Source of the DNA: Bacillota bacterium
Lineage (GTDB): Bacteria > Bacillota > Clostridia > Christensenellales > SZUA-584
Direction of reading: 5' to 3'
Assembly (NCBI GenBank): GCA_023461435.1
Contig: JAEYLC010000033.1
Location: 119,222-183,221 of the forward strand
Length of the DNA stretch: 64,000 nt
The position numbers and the translations under genes were made by a program. A model generated the notes under the pieces. It was not told the DNA's origin, ran no database searches, and saw only the letters and a list, made by a program, of their open reading frames with translations. Shown one piece after another: positions 50,105-60,200 of this stretch (position 1 is the stretch's first letter; the number at the start of each line of letters is the position of its first letter).

Positions 50105-53100
50105 TCAAATGCTGTTGGCCGTGTTGCTTTTTCTGTTTCTCTTTACTATTCTCGCAGTTATCAGCGCGGCAATTCCAATAACCAATATTGAAATCACTGT
50201 CACAAACAAAGGCGTGTTTTCATAGAACTTCTGGAATATGTTCTTGTCATTGAAAAAGAAATGATATTCCAACTCTCCGGTCTCATTCCCGACATCATCG
50301 ACGGCGGACAGTATCAGGTTGTACTCGCCAAAGGTGTTCAATGTGTAGGAATAAACGCCGTTTTCGTCAGGCTCGATCGTATTTAAGAGATCAGCATAGA
50401 GCGTGCCGCCTTTATGAAGCTCCAGCTTTGTGAAACGGTCGGCGCTGCCGATATCACCTAGCTGCAGTGATTCAAGGCTGATAGACAGCTCCATCTCAGA
50501 AATAAACGTGGAAGGCTGATCCGAAGATACGGCTGTCTGGCTTTGGGTATCGATGATCACGGGCTTCGGTGCCGTTCCGTCAATATACAGGTCGTATGTG
50601 ATGGATGTGGAAGAGTTATCGGCCATATCCGTTACGATGAGATTAATTGTCTTTTTGCCGTCTCCGGTTAAAGGCTCATTGATATCCCAGTCGCGTGTTC
50701 CCTCGCTGTCCGACACGGTGCAGATGATGTCACGGATATTCTGATCAACGAACTCAAAGTAATCACTGATAAAGAAGCCGGCCTTGAAGGCTTTGGGGGT
50801 GCTAATATCAAGCTTGACGGCTTTTATTTCGGGCTTGGTCATATCGACGGTGACGCTCGTTGTCGCGTTGGGATCGGATGCGTTGCCCGCGCTGTCAAGC
50901 AGCGACGCGACGAGCTTATAATTGCCGTCCGTGTCAAGCGCCACGGCTTTTGTATACCGGGTGCCCGAAACGGAGGATCTGTCACGGCTGGTCAGTTGTT
51001 CCTTTCCATTCAGCATCACGGAAATATCCTGCCCGGACAGATGTTCATCCTCAAATATGACCGTATAGGTAACGGTGGACGCCGAGAACGACAGCGAGCT
51101 CGGGTCTATGCTGACGGTTGGGTTTGTTCTGTCGTAGGTCACGGAAGAACCCGCGGCATCGTTCGTCTTGTTTACCGTGAGCGTATTGCCTGCGGCATCC
51201 GAAACAGTGTAATTAAGGCTCGCAGTGCCCTCGGCAATGCTGCCCTCGCCGGAGGGGATCTGGTAAGACATCTTGAGGTTTGGGCTGCCGGAGCCTGTGT
51301 TGCTTGCTTTTCTGCCGAAAATCGCGGAAGAAACGATGGTGGCTGCGTGATTGGTCTTGGCCGTCACCGTGACGGTATCCGAATTTTTCGCGTAGTTCGA
51401 ATACTTATAGTTGGAGGCTATGGATGTGGCGGCGGTGATGGGGGCGTAATAACGCAGCGTGTGCAAAACGCCGGCTGTACCGTTGTTCACGGCAGCCTGA
51501 TCATTGCCGGCTTTGTCACTGATCGTGAAAGAAAACGGAACGACCGCGAGATCGCCCAGATCTCCGTTTGCAATTGTATACGACATGACCCAGTTCTTAA
51601 CAGAGCCGCTTCCATCCGTCTTCGCGGGGGTCACAGCTTTTCCCGCAATGGACGCCGACGAAACCGAAACGTCATGATTGGTGGAGAAGGATACGATGAC
51701 TGTATCGCCATTCTTGGCATACTGCGCAGCATCCTGCGAGTTGTTTGAAACAATGGTCACGCCGGATATCGCCATTGGCGCGTAATACAGTATACTGGTC
51801 GAATCGGCCTGTGTTTTCGATAACACGCTGTTTTCCGCTGCGTCTCCGAGTGTGAACGCAAGCTTTATATTCTGCATATCGTACGCGGTATCGTTGGCCA
51901 CTTTGAAGCAGCCTTCTGAGTAATAACAGCCGCTTTTGGCTGCTGTATCGTTCTGCTTGAGCCACGTGATGCCGACAGCAAGAGACTGGGAAATGGTTCC
52001 GCTTTCGATGTTAACCGGATGTGTCGTGAAGAACGATACAAATACGGTATCCCCGTTTTTGGCGATAGTGCTATCGGGATTGCTTGACCAGAATTTAAGG
52101 TCGCTGAAACCATTGGCGATGCCGGAGTAATATTTTATCGCCGTGTCGGTATCCTGAGCAGTCGTGACGCTGTTGCCCACATTATCGGCAAATTCAATCT
52201 TTGTGAGACGAAGGAGACTGTCGTCCGCGGCAGTGAAGCCGGAGCCCGCGGTGAAGCTGCATGAATAGACGTCGCCTGTATTGCTGGCGTGCAATGCCGA
52301 GCCGTTGAGCGTAACCACAACGCTGCCCGGATTCACACCCGAGCCCGCATCCGTCAGCCTGAAGGAGACTTTGATGATATCGCCATCCTTGACGACATTG
52401 GGGTTCGCCGAGCCGGAGATCTTCTGAACCGTCAGATCAGTCAGGGTCGGGTCCTTATCGTCGGCTTTGACATCTTTGATAGTGGAGCCCGTGGTGGTGT
52501 GGCTGACCTCGTCTGCCACGGTCAGCTCGACCTTGCCCTCAACCACCGAGCCGCTGTTTGCGGTGACGGTGGCGATATATGTGTCGGCAAAGCCGGGCTT
52601 ATCGGATATCGCCACATGTCCGTTGGCGACGGACCCGGAGATCGTATTTATCCTTGAGCCTGTATCGCTTGCCGTGAATTCAAAAGACGTTGACGCGGCG
52701 CTCCAAGTATTGGATATTGTAAGTTCGTCGATATTGATCACAGGGTCCGTGTTGTCGATCAGAATAGGCTTTATGCTGGATACCCCGGTGTTTGAATTCG
52801 AGAGGGTATCGGATGCCGTGAATGATATTGAGGTATTCACTACCGCGTCCGTATTCCCTGTGATTGTTGCAATATAGACATTTTCCACCCCGGGCTTGGG
52901 AACGATGGAAACCGAACCGTTTAAAATAGTGCCCGCAACAGCGGAGGCGTCGTAGCCGACGCCGCTGTCGGTAACGGTCAATTCCACAGTCGCGGTGCCG
53001 ACTGCCCAGTTATTTGATATGGTGGACTCATCGATACTGATCACAGGGTCCGTATTGTCGATCAGTATATTTTTTGAGCTGAACACACCGGCATTCTCGT

Positions 53101-54622
53101 TCGAGAGGTTATCGGATGCCGTGAATTTTATTATGTCTTCCACAACGGCGTCCGCATTCCCTGTGATTGTTGCAATGTAGACATTTTCCACCCCGGGCTT
53201 GGGAACGATGGAAACCGAACCGTTTAAAATGGTGCCGGTAATAGAGGCGGGATTACAGCCGGCCTCGTCGCTATCGGTAACAGTGAATTCCACAGTGGCG
53301 GTGCCTGCGGCCCAGAGTTCGGAGATGGAGCTTTCGGTTATTGTGATCTGCGGCGGAGTTCTATCGATGTGGTCCACATGCTGGGTGCCGGTATTAAGTA
53401 TATTTCCGGCGGCATCTTTTACCAGCACGGTATAATCATCGTTCTGCGTGACCGTAAAGGTATTGCCTGACTGCCAGCTTGTGCCGCCGTCAAAGCTATA
53501 GGGTTCATCAGCAAGTCCGGATAGAGTGTCTTGATCTTGAGCGTTGATTACCTCAATCGTTGCGGTTTTGGCCCATCCGCCATACGAGTCAATGAGTGTA
53601 ACCTTAACTTCTTCAATGGTGGGAGCGATATTATCTACCGTATAAATTTCAACGGTTCGGCTGGTGTAGTTCCCGACAGCATCCCGTATCCGTATATTCA
53701 CAGTCCCGTTTGATGTGAAGTCCTCGCTGTTGGATGACTGCCAACTGACGCCACCGTTAAAGCTATAAGGTTTAGCATCAAGCCCGGCCTGAGAATCCGA
53801 TGCGCCGACAACCGTAACCGTTGTCGATTGACTCCAAGGATCTGTAATATGTGTGACATCCGGAACGACTGTGATGTTGGTCAAGGTAGGCGGTGTATCG
53901 TCCAGTTGATCAATTGTATATGTTGTTTTCTCTATATTTCCGGCGTTATCCTGCACCCAGATGTCCACCACCCCGTTGGACGAAAATGTCTTGCTGTTCG
54001 ATGCCTGCCAATGACTGCCGCCGTCAAAGCTGTAAGCCTCAGCCGCGAGGCCGGAAACATTGGCTTCCGAACCCGAAGGGTGGTCTTCGGCATCAACTGT
54101 CAGTGTAATCTGGGTATAGCTGATATCGCTCGGCATTACCGCGCCGATGTCCGGCTCATCAGGATCATAGATAACTGTGATGACCTGCAGAACCAGCGGC
54201 CCTGATCCGGTATCGAGCGTGACGGTATTGTCGTCTGAATCGATATCGCTTAAGCCTGTAATTCCATTCAGGTCGTCTTCTTCTATATCGGTTAGCGTGA
54301 TGTAGTAGACCTGCGGCGTATATGCGGCCCAGGAACCGGATATTGTGAGATGATCGGCCGCGTGACCAAGATCTATATACGAACTGAAAGAGTATGTAAC
54401 GTCATCCTTTATGAAAAATGCCGCATTCTCATTATCAACGCCGCTTAATTCTATATCTGCCGTTGTAGCGGAGCTTGTGAAACATTCGTGCCCGCTCTCA
54501 ATATTGAATTCCGCGTCCGCCAGCACCTGCGTCATCGTCAGCAAAACCACCGCCAGCACCGTGACGGCAAAAAATCCCGCTTTTAAACCCTTTTGATTGT
54601 TTTTCCAAATCTTCTTCATCAT
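50105..54622 (-). CDS. Giant Ig-like repeat surface protein with C-terminal membrane anchor
   Basis: A 1505-residue exported protein. A basic signal peptide (about residues 1-35, cleavage near VLADAE) is followed by at least nine immunoglobulin-like units in three related groups. Three units carry a YSF-(D/N)-GG-x-x-WQ core (residues about 190-430), three carry GTILNGSV-like and IATI-T-G-N motifs (about 430-740), and three carry an AKNGDTV-like strand (about 870-1110). More Ig-like domains follow. Residues about 1470-1492 form one membrane span, then a basic tail KRNRKS. So it is a type I membrane protein with a very long ectodomain. Adhesion, spacing or ligand binding are possible. The kinase-to-phosphatase operon position suggests that it belongs to the signalling or secretion complex. 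Confidence 0.85.
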   Translation of the reverse strand: MMKKIWKNNQKGLKAGFFAVTVLAVVLLTMTQVLADAEFNIESGHECFTSSATTADIELSGVDNENAAFFIKDDVTYSFSSYIDLGHAADHLTISGSWAAYTPQVYYITLTDIEEDDLNGITGLSDIDSDDNTVTLDTGSGPLVLQVITVIYDPDEPDIGAVMPSDISYTQITLTVDAEDHPSGSEANVSGLAAEAYSFDGGSHWQASNSKTFSSNGVVDIWVQDNAGNIEKTTYTIDQLDDTPPTLTNITVVPDVTHITDPWSQSTTVTVVGASDSQAGLDAKPYSFNGGVSWQSSNSEDFTSNGTVNIRIRDAVGNYTSRTVEIYTVDNIAPTIEEVKVTLIDSYGGWAKTATIEVINAQDQDTLSGLADEPYSFDGGTSWQSGNTFTVTQNDDYTVLVKDAAGNILNTGTQHVDHIDRTPPQITITESSISELWAAGTATVEFTVTDSDEAGCNPASITGTILNGSVSIVPKPGVENVYIATITGNADAVVEDIIKFTASDNLSNENAGVFSSKNILIDNTDPVISIDESTISNNWAVGTATVELTVTDSGVGYDASAVAGTILNGSVSIVPKPGVENVYIATITGNTDAVVNTSISFTASDTLSNSNTGVSSIKPILIDNTDPVINIDELTISNTWSAASTSFEFTASDTGSRINTISGSVANGHVAISDKPGFADTYIATVTANSGSVVEGKVELTVADEVSHTTTGSTIKDVKADDKDPTLTDLTVQKISGSANPNVVKDGDIIKVSFRLTDAGSGVNPGSVVVTLNGSALHASNTGDVYSCSFTAGSGFTAADDSLLRLTKIEFADNVGNSVTTAQDTDTAIKYYSGIANGFSDLKFWSSNPDSTIAKNGDTVFVSFFTTHPVNIESGTISQSLAVGITWLKQNDTAAKSGCYYSEGCFKVANDTAYDMQNIKLAFTLGDAAENSVLSKTQADSTSILYYAPMAISGVTIVSNNSQDAAQYAKNGDTVIVSFSTNHDVSVSSASIAGKAVTPAKTDGSGSVKNWVMSYTIANGDLGDLAVVPFSFTISDKAGNDQAAVNNGTAGVLHTLRYYAPITAATSIASNYKYSNYAKNSDTVTVTAKTNHAATIVSSAIFGRKASNTGSGSPNLKMSYQIPSGEGSIAEGTASLNYTVSDAAGNTLTVNKTNDAAGSSVTYDRTNPTVSIDPSSLSFSASTVTYTVIFEDEHLSGQDISVMLNGKEQLTSRDRSSVSGTRYTKAVALDTDGNYKLVASLLDSAGNASDPNATTSVTVDMTKPEIKAVKLDISTPKAFKAGFFISDYFEFVDQNIRDIICTVSDSEGTRDWDINEPLTGDGKKTINLIVTDMADNSSTSITYDLYIDGTAPKPVIIDTQSQTAVSSDQPSTFISEMELSISLESLQLGDIGSADRFTKLELHKGGTLYADLLNTIEPDENGVYSYTLNTFGEYNLILSAVDDVGNETGELEYHFFFNDKNIFQKFYENTPLFVTVISILVIGIAALITARIVKRNRKSNTANSI
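52733..53235. repeat. Near-identical 303-bp tandem units inside the Ig-like gene
   Basis: Strings such as CAGGGTCCGT recur at 52741 and 53044, 303 bp (101 codons) apart. A block of some 75 bases (about 52853-52927 and 53154-53230) is identical except for a few bases. The rest of the units is more diverged, pointing to recent local gene conversion or slippage. Confidence 0.75.
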
Positions 54623-54640
54623 TCTCTCTCCAAAAAATTA

Positions 54641-54958
54641 TTAATCTTCGCTGTCCAGCGAAGGCAGTAATGTCGTGCTGTCCGCGTCAAGGAGCGCGGT
54701 GGCGTATTGCTGGGCGATATCGAGCAGCTCGGTCGGTTCATCGGCCGAATTCAGTATCTCTGTGGCTTCGTCATCGGCAGGGGCGCTTTTTTCTTTGACA
54801 GGATAATCGAGCATGGGTGTTCTGCGGATCTTCTTGCCGGAAATATGGACAAAATATCTGATCACCGTCGGTATTCTGTTCCCGAAGAACAGTATGACCG
54901 CCGCGATCAGAAAAGCTGCCGATAGAACCAGTCCTGCGTAAAAGAGAACGTCATACAT
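54641..54958 (-). CDS. Small single-span membrane protein with repeated T-E-(I/L)-L motifs
   Basis: A 105-residue protein starting three bases after the kinase stop. Residues 4-26 form one membrane helix and a basic patch (GKKIRR, 41-46) fixes the C terminus in the cytosol. The acidic tail carries EATEIL (Thr66), EPTELL (Thr76), ATALL (Thr87) and STTLL (Thr95/96). The first closely matches the GATEILD motif of the FHA protein in the same operon. FHA domains read phosphothreonine with a preference at the +3 residue; here +3 is leucine in the first two. I infer a docking scaffold phosphorylated by the kinase. No known family was recognised. Confidence 0.75.
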   Translation of the reverse strand: MYDVLFYAGLVLSAAFLIAAVILFFGNRIPTVIRYFVHISGKKIRRTPMLDYPVKEKSAPADDEATEILNSADEPTELLDIAQQYATALLDADSTTLLPSLDSED

Positions 54959-54961
54959 GGC

Positions 54962-57022
54962 TTATTCCTCCAATCCTGCGTTGACCATGGCTTGCTTGAG
55001 CGAGCTGAACTGTGACAGCGAGATATTTGACAGATTTCTGTCGCTGTTTTTCATCTGAGTCAGCTGGTCATGGTATTTTAGCGTATCCGCAAAATCTCTG
55101 TCAGCCGCAGCGGGCTTAAGCAGCTCTCTATCCAAGGTGGCGCGTGTCAGATGCACAAGCGCGAGGAACGAGTCGGGGTAGGTTGTGATGATTTTTTCAA
55201 ATTCCGCGATAGCGCTGTCGAGGTGGCCCGTGACGGTATCGTTCATCTCACTCAGACGCTCCGATGTGTTGTAGATATCGAATATGCCCTTGTAGGTGTT
55301 GGCTTTTTTTATCCACAGCGATTCCGAAAGATCATCATTGAGGTCGTCAAGATACCCGAACCATTCAAGGCACAGGTTGAGCTCCGATTCTTTTTCCGTG
55401 GAATCCGTGAGAGACACGGCATGATTATAAAGGCTCGAGGCGACCAGTTCATACATGGGGATGATGCTGTTGAATGTGAGATCTTCCGAGTTCAGATTTG
55501 AATCGATCAGCTCTTTGGCCTTTTTTCCGATATCATAGATACGCGTATACGCATCGCTGAGGTTGGCCGGGTATTCGCTGTACATCACCATGACAGTGTA
55601 ATAGTTTTCAAGCTTATCATTGGCCGGTAAAGCAGCGGTGTCGGTTATCTGTTCGAGGTTCGTGAGCGCTTCTCCAAACGCGGTAAAATCCTGAGTGGCC
55701 ATGTTCTTCGCACAGTTGAGGGCAATAATCTCAAAGCCGCCCAGATCATCCGCCGAGAAATCGTGTTCGCGAAGCAGTCCGATATAATTAACGGCAAAAG
55801 CGGCATATACCGGATCGTTCACCTCAATGCTTCTTTTGGACACCTGATACATGAGCTCGTCGTTATGATACATGGGCGACTGCTGGTTATCGATATATTT
55901 GGTCCTCATAATGTCGACGGCCTCTTTTGTTTTGATGATGCCGTTTTCGTCGCCATCCTGCGGCAGCAAAGCATTGAAATACAGCATGTGTGTGTCAAGG
56001 CTGTCCTGCTTATAGCTCACCGCTTTTTCATAGTTGACCGCCGCCGTGGCGTAATCGCCGCTTCGGTCAGCGTTTATCGCGAGGTCATAGTAATGCTGAT
56101 AATTGTCTTCGCGTTCTTTGGACATGCCGGCGTTTCCTATAAAAGCCACCGACATGAAAATCAGACAGGCGGCGAAGCAAGCCACGAAAGACAATAGCTT
56201 CCGGCTCATTTTACGTCTGTACGAGCTCGTGAGCTGCTGGATATTATTAAGATCGGCTTTCAGCTCCCGGCAGTTTTGGTACCGGTTTGCCGGATCGTCA
56301 TCCGTGCATTTGAGTATGATGTATTCGAGACCTTCCGACAATGCCGGATTGATCTGCCGGATCGGGCGGATAGCCTTTGGCGGTTTGCCGGGGGCGCTCC
56401 CGGTTACGAGATAAAACAGCGTGGCGCCAAGGCTGTAGATATCGGTGCGTTCGTCAAGAATATTGCTGGCTCCCTTGTATTGTTCGGGCGCCGCGTACCC
56501 TCTTGTGCCGATGCTCGAGCCGGTTTGGCGTTCGCCGCGCCTGCATTCTTTGGCTATGCCGAAGTCGATCAGCTTGACCCGGCCGGAATTGATCAGCATG
56601 ATGTTGTCCGGCTTCATATCGCGGTAAATGATGGGGTTCTGTTTGACGGTGTGCAAGTATTCGAGCACATCGCAAAGCATCTTTGCCCATTCGACAACAT
56701 CGTGCTCGGGCAAAGGGCCCTCAACAAGCACCTTTTTACCGAGCGATATGCCATCTATGAAATCCATGATGACAAAGAAGTCGTCGCCGACCTCGATCCG
56801 GTCAATAATTCTCGGAATGTCCGAATGGCTCAAGCTGGAAAGCAGCTCGACTTCTTTTTTAAACGCCTCGATATCGATGCTGGTGCTGTTTTTTACCTGC
56901 TTGACGGCCCAGTACGAGTCAAGAATCTTATCCTTGGCAAGAAAAACAGTGCTCATGCCTCCCTTGCCAAGTTCGGCGATAATCTCATATCGTTCTCTTA
57001 AAACTGTCCCAATAGCGCTCAA
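54962..57022 (-). CDS. Transmembrane Ser/Thr protein kinase with external helical region (EssB-like layout)
   Basis: A 686-residue kinase. I chose TTG 57022, which has GGAGGAG seven bases upstream; ATG 57061 would place that ribosome binding site inside the gene. The catalytic domain (about 10-265) is complete: glycine loop GKGGMST (19-25), Lys41, YRDMKPDN with Asp135, DFG at 153-155, and APE at 178-180. One membrane span covers about 275-296. The remaining 390 residues are helical, with a TPR-like start (YYDLAINADRSGDY). Cytosolic kinase, one span, external helices is also the plan of EssB/YukC, whose kinase fold is inactive. It lies next to essC and no other EssB is visible. It heads an operon with an FHA protein and PP2C. 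Confidence 0.92.
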   Translation of the reverse strand: MSAIGTVLRERYEIIAELGKGGMSTVFLAKDKILDSYWAVKQVKNSTSIDIEAFKKEVELLSSLSHSDIPRIIDRIEVGDDFFVIMDFIDGISLGKKVLVEGPLPEHDVVEWAKMLCDVLEYLHTVKQNPIIYRDMKPDNIMLINSGRVKLIDFGIAKECRRGERQTGSSIGTRGYAAPEQYKGASNILDERTDIYSLGATLFYLVTGSAPGKPPKAIRPIRQINPALSEGLEYIILKCTDDDPANRYQNCRELKADLNNIQQLTSSYRRKMSRKLLSFVACFAACLIFMSVAFIGNAGMSKEREDNYQHYYDLAINADRSGDYATAAVNYEKAVSYKQDSLDTHMLYFNALLPQDGDENGIIKTKEAVDIMRTKYIDNQQSPMYHNDELMYQVSKRSIEVNDPVYAAFAVNYIGLLREHDFSADDLGGFEIIALNCAKNMATQDFTAFGEALTNLEQITDTAALPANDKLENYYTVMVMYSEYPANLSDAYTRIYDIGKKAKELIDSNLNSEDLTFNSIIPMYELVASSLYNHAVSLTDSTEKESELNLCLEWFGYLDDLNDDLSESLWIKKANTYKGIFDIYNTSERLSEMNDTVTGHLDSAIAEFEKIITTYPDSFLALVHLTRATLDRELLKPAAADRDFADTLKYHDQLTQMKNSDRNLSNISLSQFSSLKQAMVNAGLEE

Positions 57023-57193
57023 TTGTGCTCCTCCCGGCATACTTTTCAGACCTGCAGGCATCAGAAAGACGGCAACGGTCCGTAGGTAAACGAATTCTTT
57101 AGGATCTGGGCGCTATTTGTGGCGTTAAAATGGCTGAAACATGCGAAGCTGAAGTGACATAATTATATAAATAATAGCACCATATGACATAAT

Positions 57194-57222
57194 ATTATAT
57201 TTTATGAATCCAAATGATTCAA
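57194..57222 (-). promoter_or_regulatory. Promoter of the kinase operon
   Basis: On the minus strand: TTGAAT (57222-57217), a 17-base spacer and perfect TATAAT (57199-57194). It separates expression of the kinase-to-phosphatase operon from the essC operon, leaving a leader of about 165 bases. Confidence 0.72.
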
Positions 57223-57263
57223 TACTATTCGTAGAATAATTTAAGGATATAACCAAAAAATAT

Positions 57264-60200
57264 CTATATATGAATCACCTTCATTTTTTGTATTCCTTTT
57301 TCGGTGATCATGTATGAATCACCAAGTTCAATCGGCTTTTTAAATTGGCGTGCGGGTGTGCCGCCAACATCGATAAGCTTCAGATTGTTAAGATCATCAC
57401 AAACAAAGAGGTGGCTTGAGTCCTTGCTCATGCGCAGCAGCTCGGGAGAATTGTAGTTCACGTTGACATTCTCAATGCTGCCGAAAATGATGCAGAACTT
57501 GAGCTGACGGTAATTGTTTAAAAGGTCTGACAACGCATTTGCCGCCGCATCGCCCAATCCGCCGGAACTGAACAACCCGCTGTTTTGAACCACGCAGAGG
57601 AGAAGCGGTTCGTCTGCCAATATCTCATAGCCTTCGCGGTGCACCCTTTCAAGGCGTGTGCTGAGGTCGGCGTCGAAGGTATCGAGTATCTTCCTGAAAT
57701 CGGCCGGGTCGTTCGTGTATTGGCGGACAAAATCGAGCGATGCGAATTCATGAAGCTGCTTGTCGAAGTCATCCGCGAGATACGCTTGGACGGGGAGGGC
57801 GGATTTTTCAAAATAGTTCATAAAGACGCGCACGATATTTGTTTTGCCAAAGCCTTCACGGCCGGTGATGCCGATTGTCATGACTTTCGTAAAATCGATG
57901 GTAACAAAACTGACTGTATCGTAATCAATGCCCACAGGAACCTGATAAGGACGAAATGGCCTCATCGTTGACTTGACATAGTCAAGATCAAGTATTTGCG
58001 GCACTTCGGGTATGCTCACGGCCTGCTGCGACTGATACTCGTCCGTTATGTGATTGATATATGCTTTTATTTCGGAAACTCTTTCGATTTCCTTTTCGCC
58101 TTTGAACGCCAGATACGTCTGGTATTCATATATGGTTTTGTCCATAGAGATCAAGCCGCGTCCGGGAACATTTTTCGGTTCCATTCTGCACCGGTCAAAC
58201 AGTGTGCCATACTCGTCCCCCTGATTGCAGTAAAGGCCGATACGGTTGGAGAAGTTGCTCATATACCGGTAGCTGATACCGCTGGTCTGCAGTGAAGTGG
58301 TCACGATGCTGATGCCCACCGCCACGCCTTCACGGCAAAAATAAAGCAAATCATCCTCGTAATCCGGGTATAGCTCGCGAACGGCAATAAAATTATCGAT
58401 CATTATGATGATATGGGGCAGATCTTTATGACCCGCTTCCTTATATGAAACAAAAGAAGTGATGCCTATTTTGGAAAAGACCTCTTTTCTTGATGTGATC
58501 TCACTTTTGATCATGCGGATGAAATTTTTCATCTTTTCATCCTCAGCCGGGGTCACAACGCCGCCCACGTGTATGAGAGCATCGAAAACCTTTAAAGCCA
58601 TAGAGCCAAAATCCAAAATGTATATGCTGACCTCCTGCGGGGAATGTTGATTCGCAATGCCGCGAATGATGACCTGCAGGAGGCTTGTTTTGCCGTAGAG
58701 TGAAGATCCGACGATCATCGTGTGTCCGGCGGACAAATCAAGATAAACGATATCCTGACGCTGGTTGTTCGGATCGTCAAAAATACCCAAAGGCACAACC
58801 GTATGCAGCGGATCAGCAGTCAATTTCGAATCGGGATAATCAATGCAGTCTTCAAGCGGCGGCAGGCAAATGCCCGGCAGCCTTTGAATATGCGAATCAC
58901 GGCAATAATTGCTGATGTATTGAACGGTGGCTTCGAGCTGTGTGCCGCTGCTGCTCTTTTTTTTATCGGGCTTTTTTACGTATACAGGCGTGCGTCGGCC
59001 CCATAGAGACAGGCTGTAGATTTCGAACTGTTTTTGAGATATCGTATCATCCTGGCTTGCGGGCGCTCCGCTGTATGCCGATTGGAACAAATCAAAAATT
59101 TCATTATTGCCCACCTGCAGATAGGCGCGGCCGGGTTCTTTGATTTCGGCGGCCAGCGGTGTTTTGAGTACTTCATTGCTGTCTTCTTTATTCTGCACCT
59201 TCAAACACAATCTGAATTTAGAGTTCGACCAGATCTGCGCATCAACCACGCCGCTTGGCTTTTGCGTTGCCAGTATCAGATGAACGCCTAAGCTGCGGCC
59301 GATACGCGCGGCGCTGATGAGTTCCTTCATAAATTCGGGCTGATCCATCTTGAGCTCCGCAAATTCATCGACGATCAGTATCAGGTGCGGCAGAGGGATC
59401 GTCGTTTTGCCGTTTTTATAGAGCTTGATATACGCATCGATATGATTGACCCCGGTTTGCGCAAACAACTCCTGTCTTTTTCTGAGCTCCGCCTTGATGG
59501 AAAGCAGTGAACGGTCAATTTCACGCCCGTCGATATTGGTGATGGCCCCGATCAAATGCGGGAGGTCCTTAAATTGATTCACCATGCCGCCGCCTTTGAA
59601 ATCGATGATCACAAAGCCGACTTCATAAGGGTGAAACAGCGTCGCCATCGAGAGTATATACGACTGCAGCACTTCGCTTTTTCCCGAGCCGGTCGTTCCG
59701 GCGACAAGGCCGTGCGGGCCGTGATATTTCTCATTCAGATCGAGACTCACGATTTCGTTTTTCGATTTTACACCGAGGGGCGCCGCCATGGATTCATAGA
59801 CTTTTGATGCTTCCCAGCGGTTGCGCAGATCAAGGTCATCAACCGTGAGTATATTCAGCAGCTCAAAAAACGAAATGCTCTTTGTTAATGTGCCCTCGAG
59901 GCTGACCTCTTCGCAGAAAACGGGTGCGAGCCGGCTGACCATGCGGGATATATCATTGTCGTTGATAACGTCGTAAGAAAAATCCACGGCTTCCGTTGAG
60001 TTTTGGCTTTTCTGCACGATGCCGCTGGTATCCGAATCGCTCAAATGGATGATGGTATCACACCCGCCGGGGAGCATTTCCGCATAATTTTCAAAGAAAA
60101 TGAACGTGACGCCGCAGCTTTGTGCTTTTTCGATATATTGGGAGAGAGGGTGCCGCTTGATCCCGAGGTCGCTCAACACGAAAATGATTATGCGGGGAAA

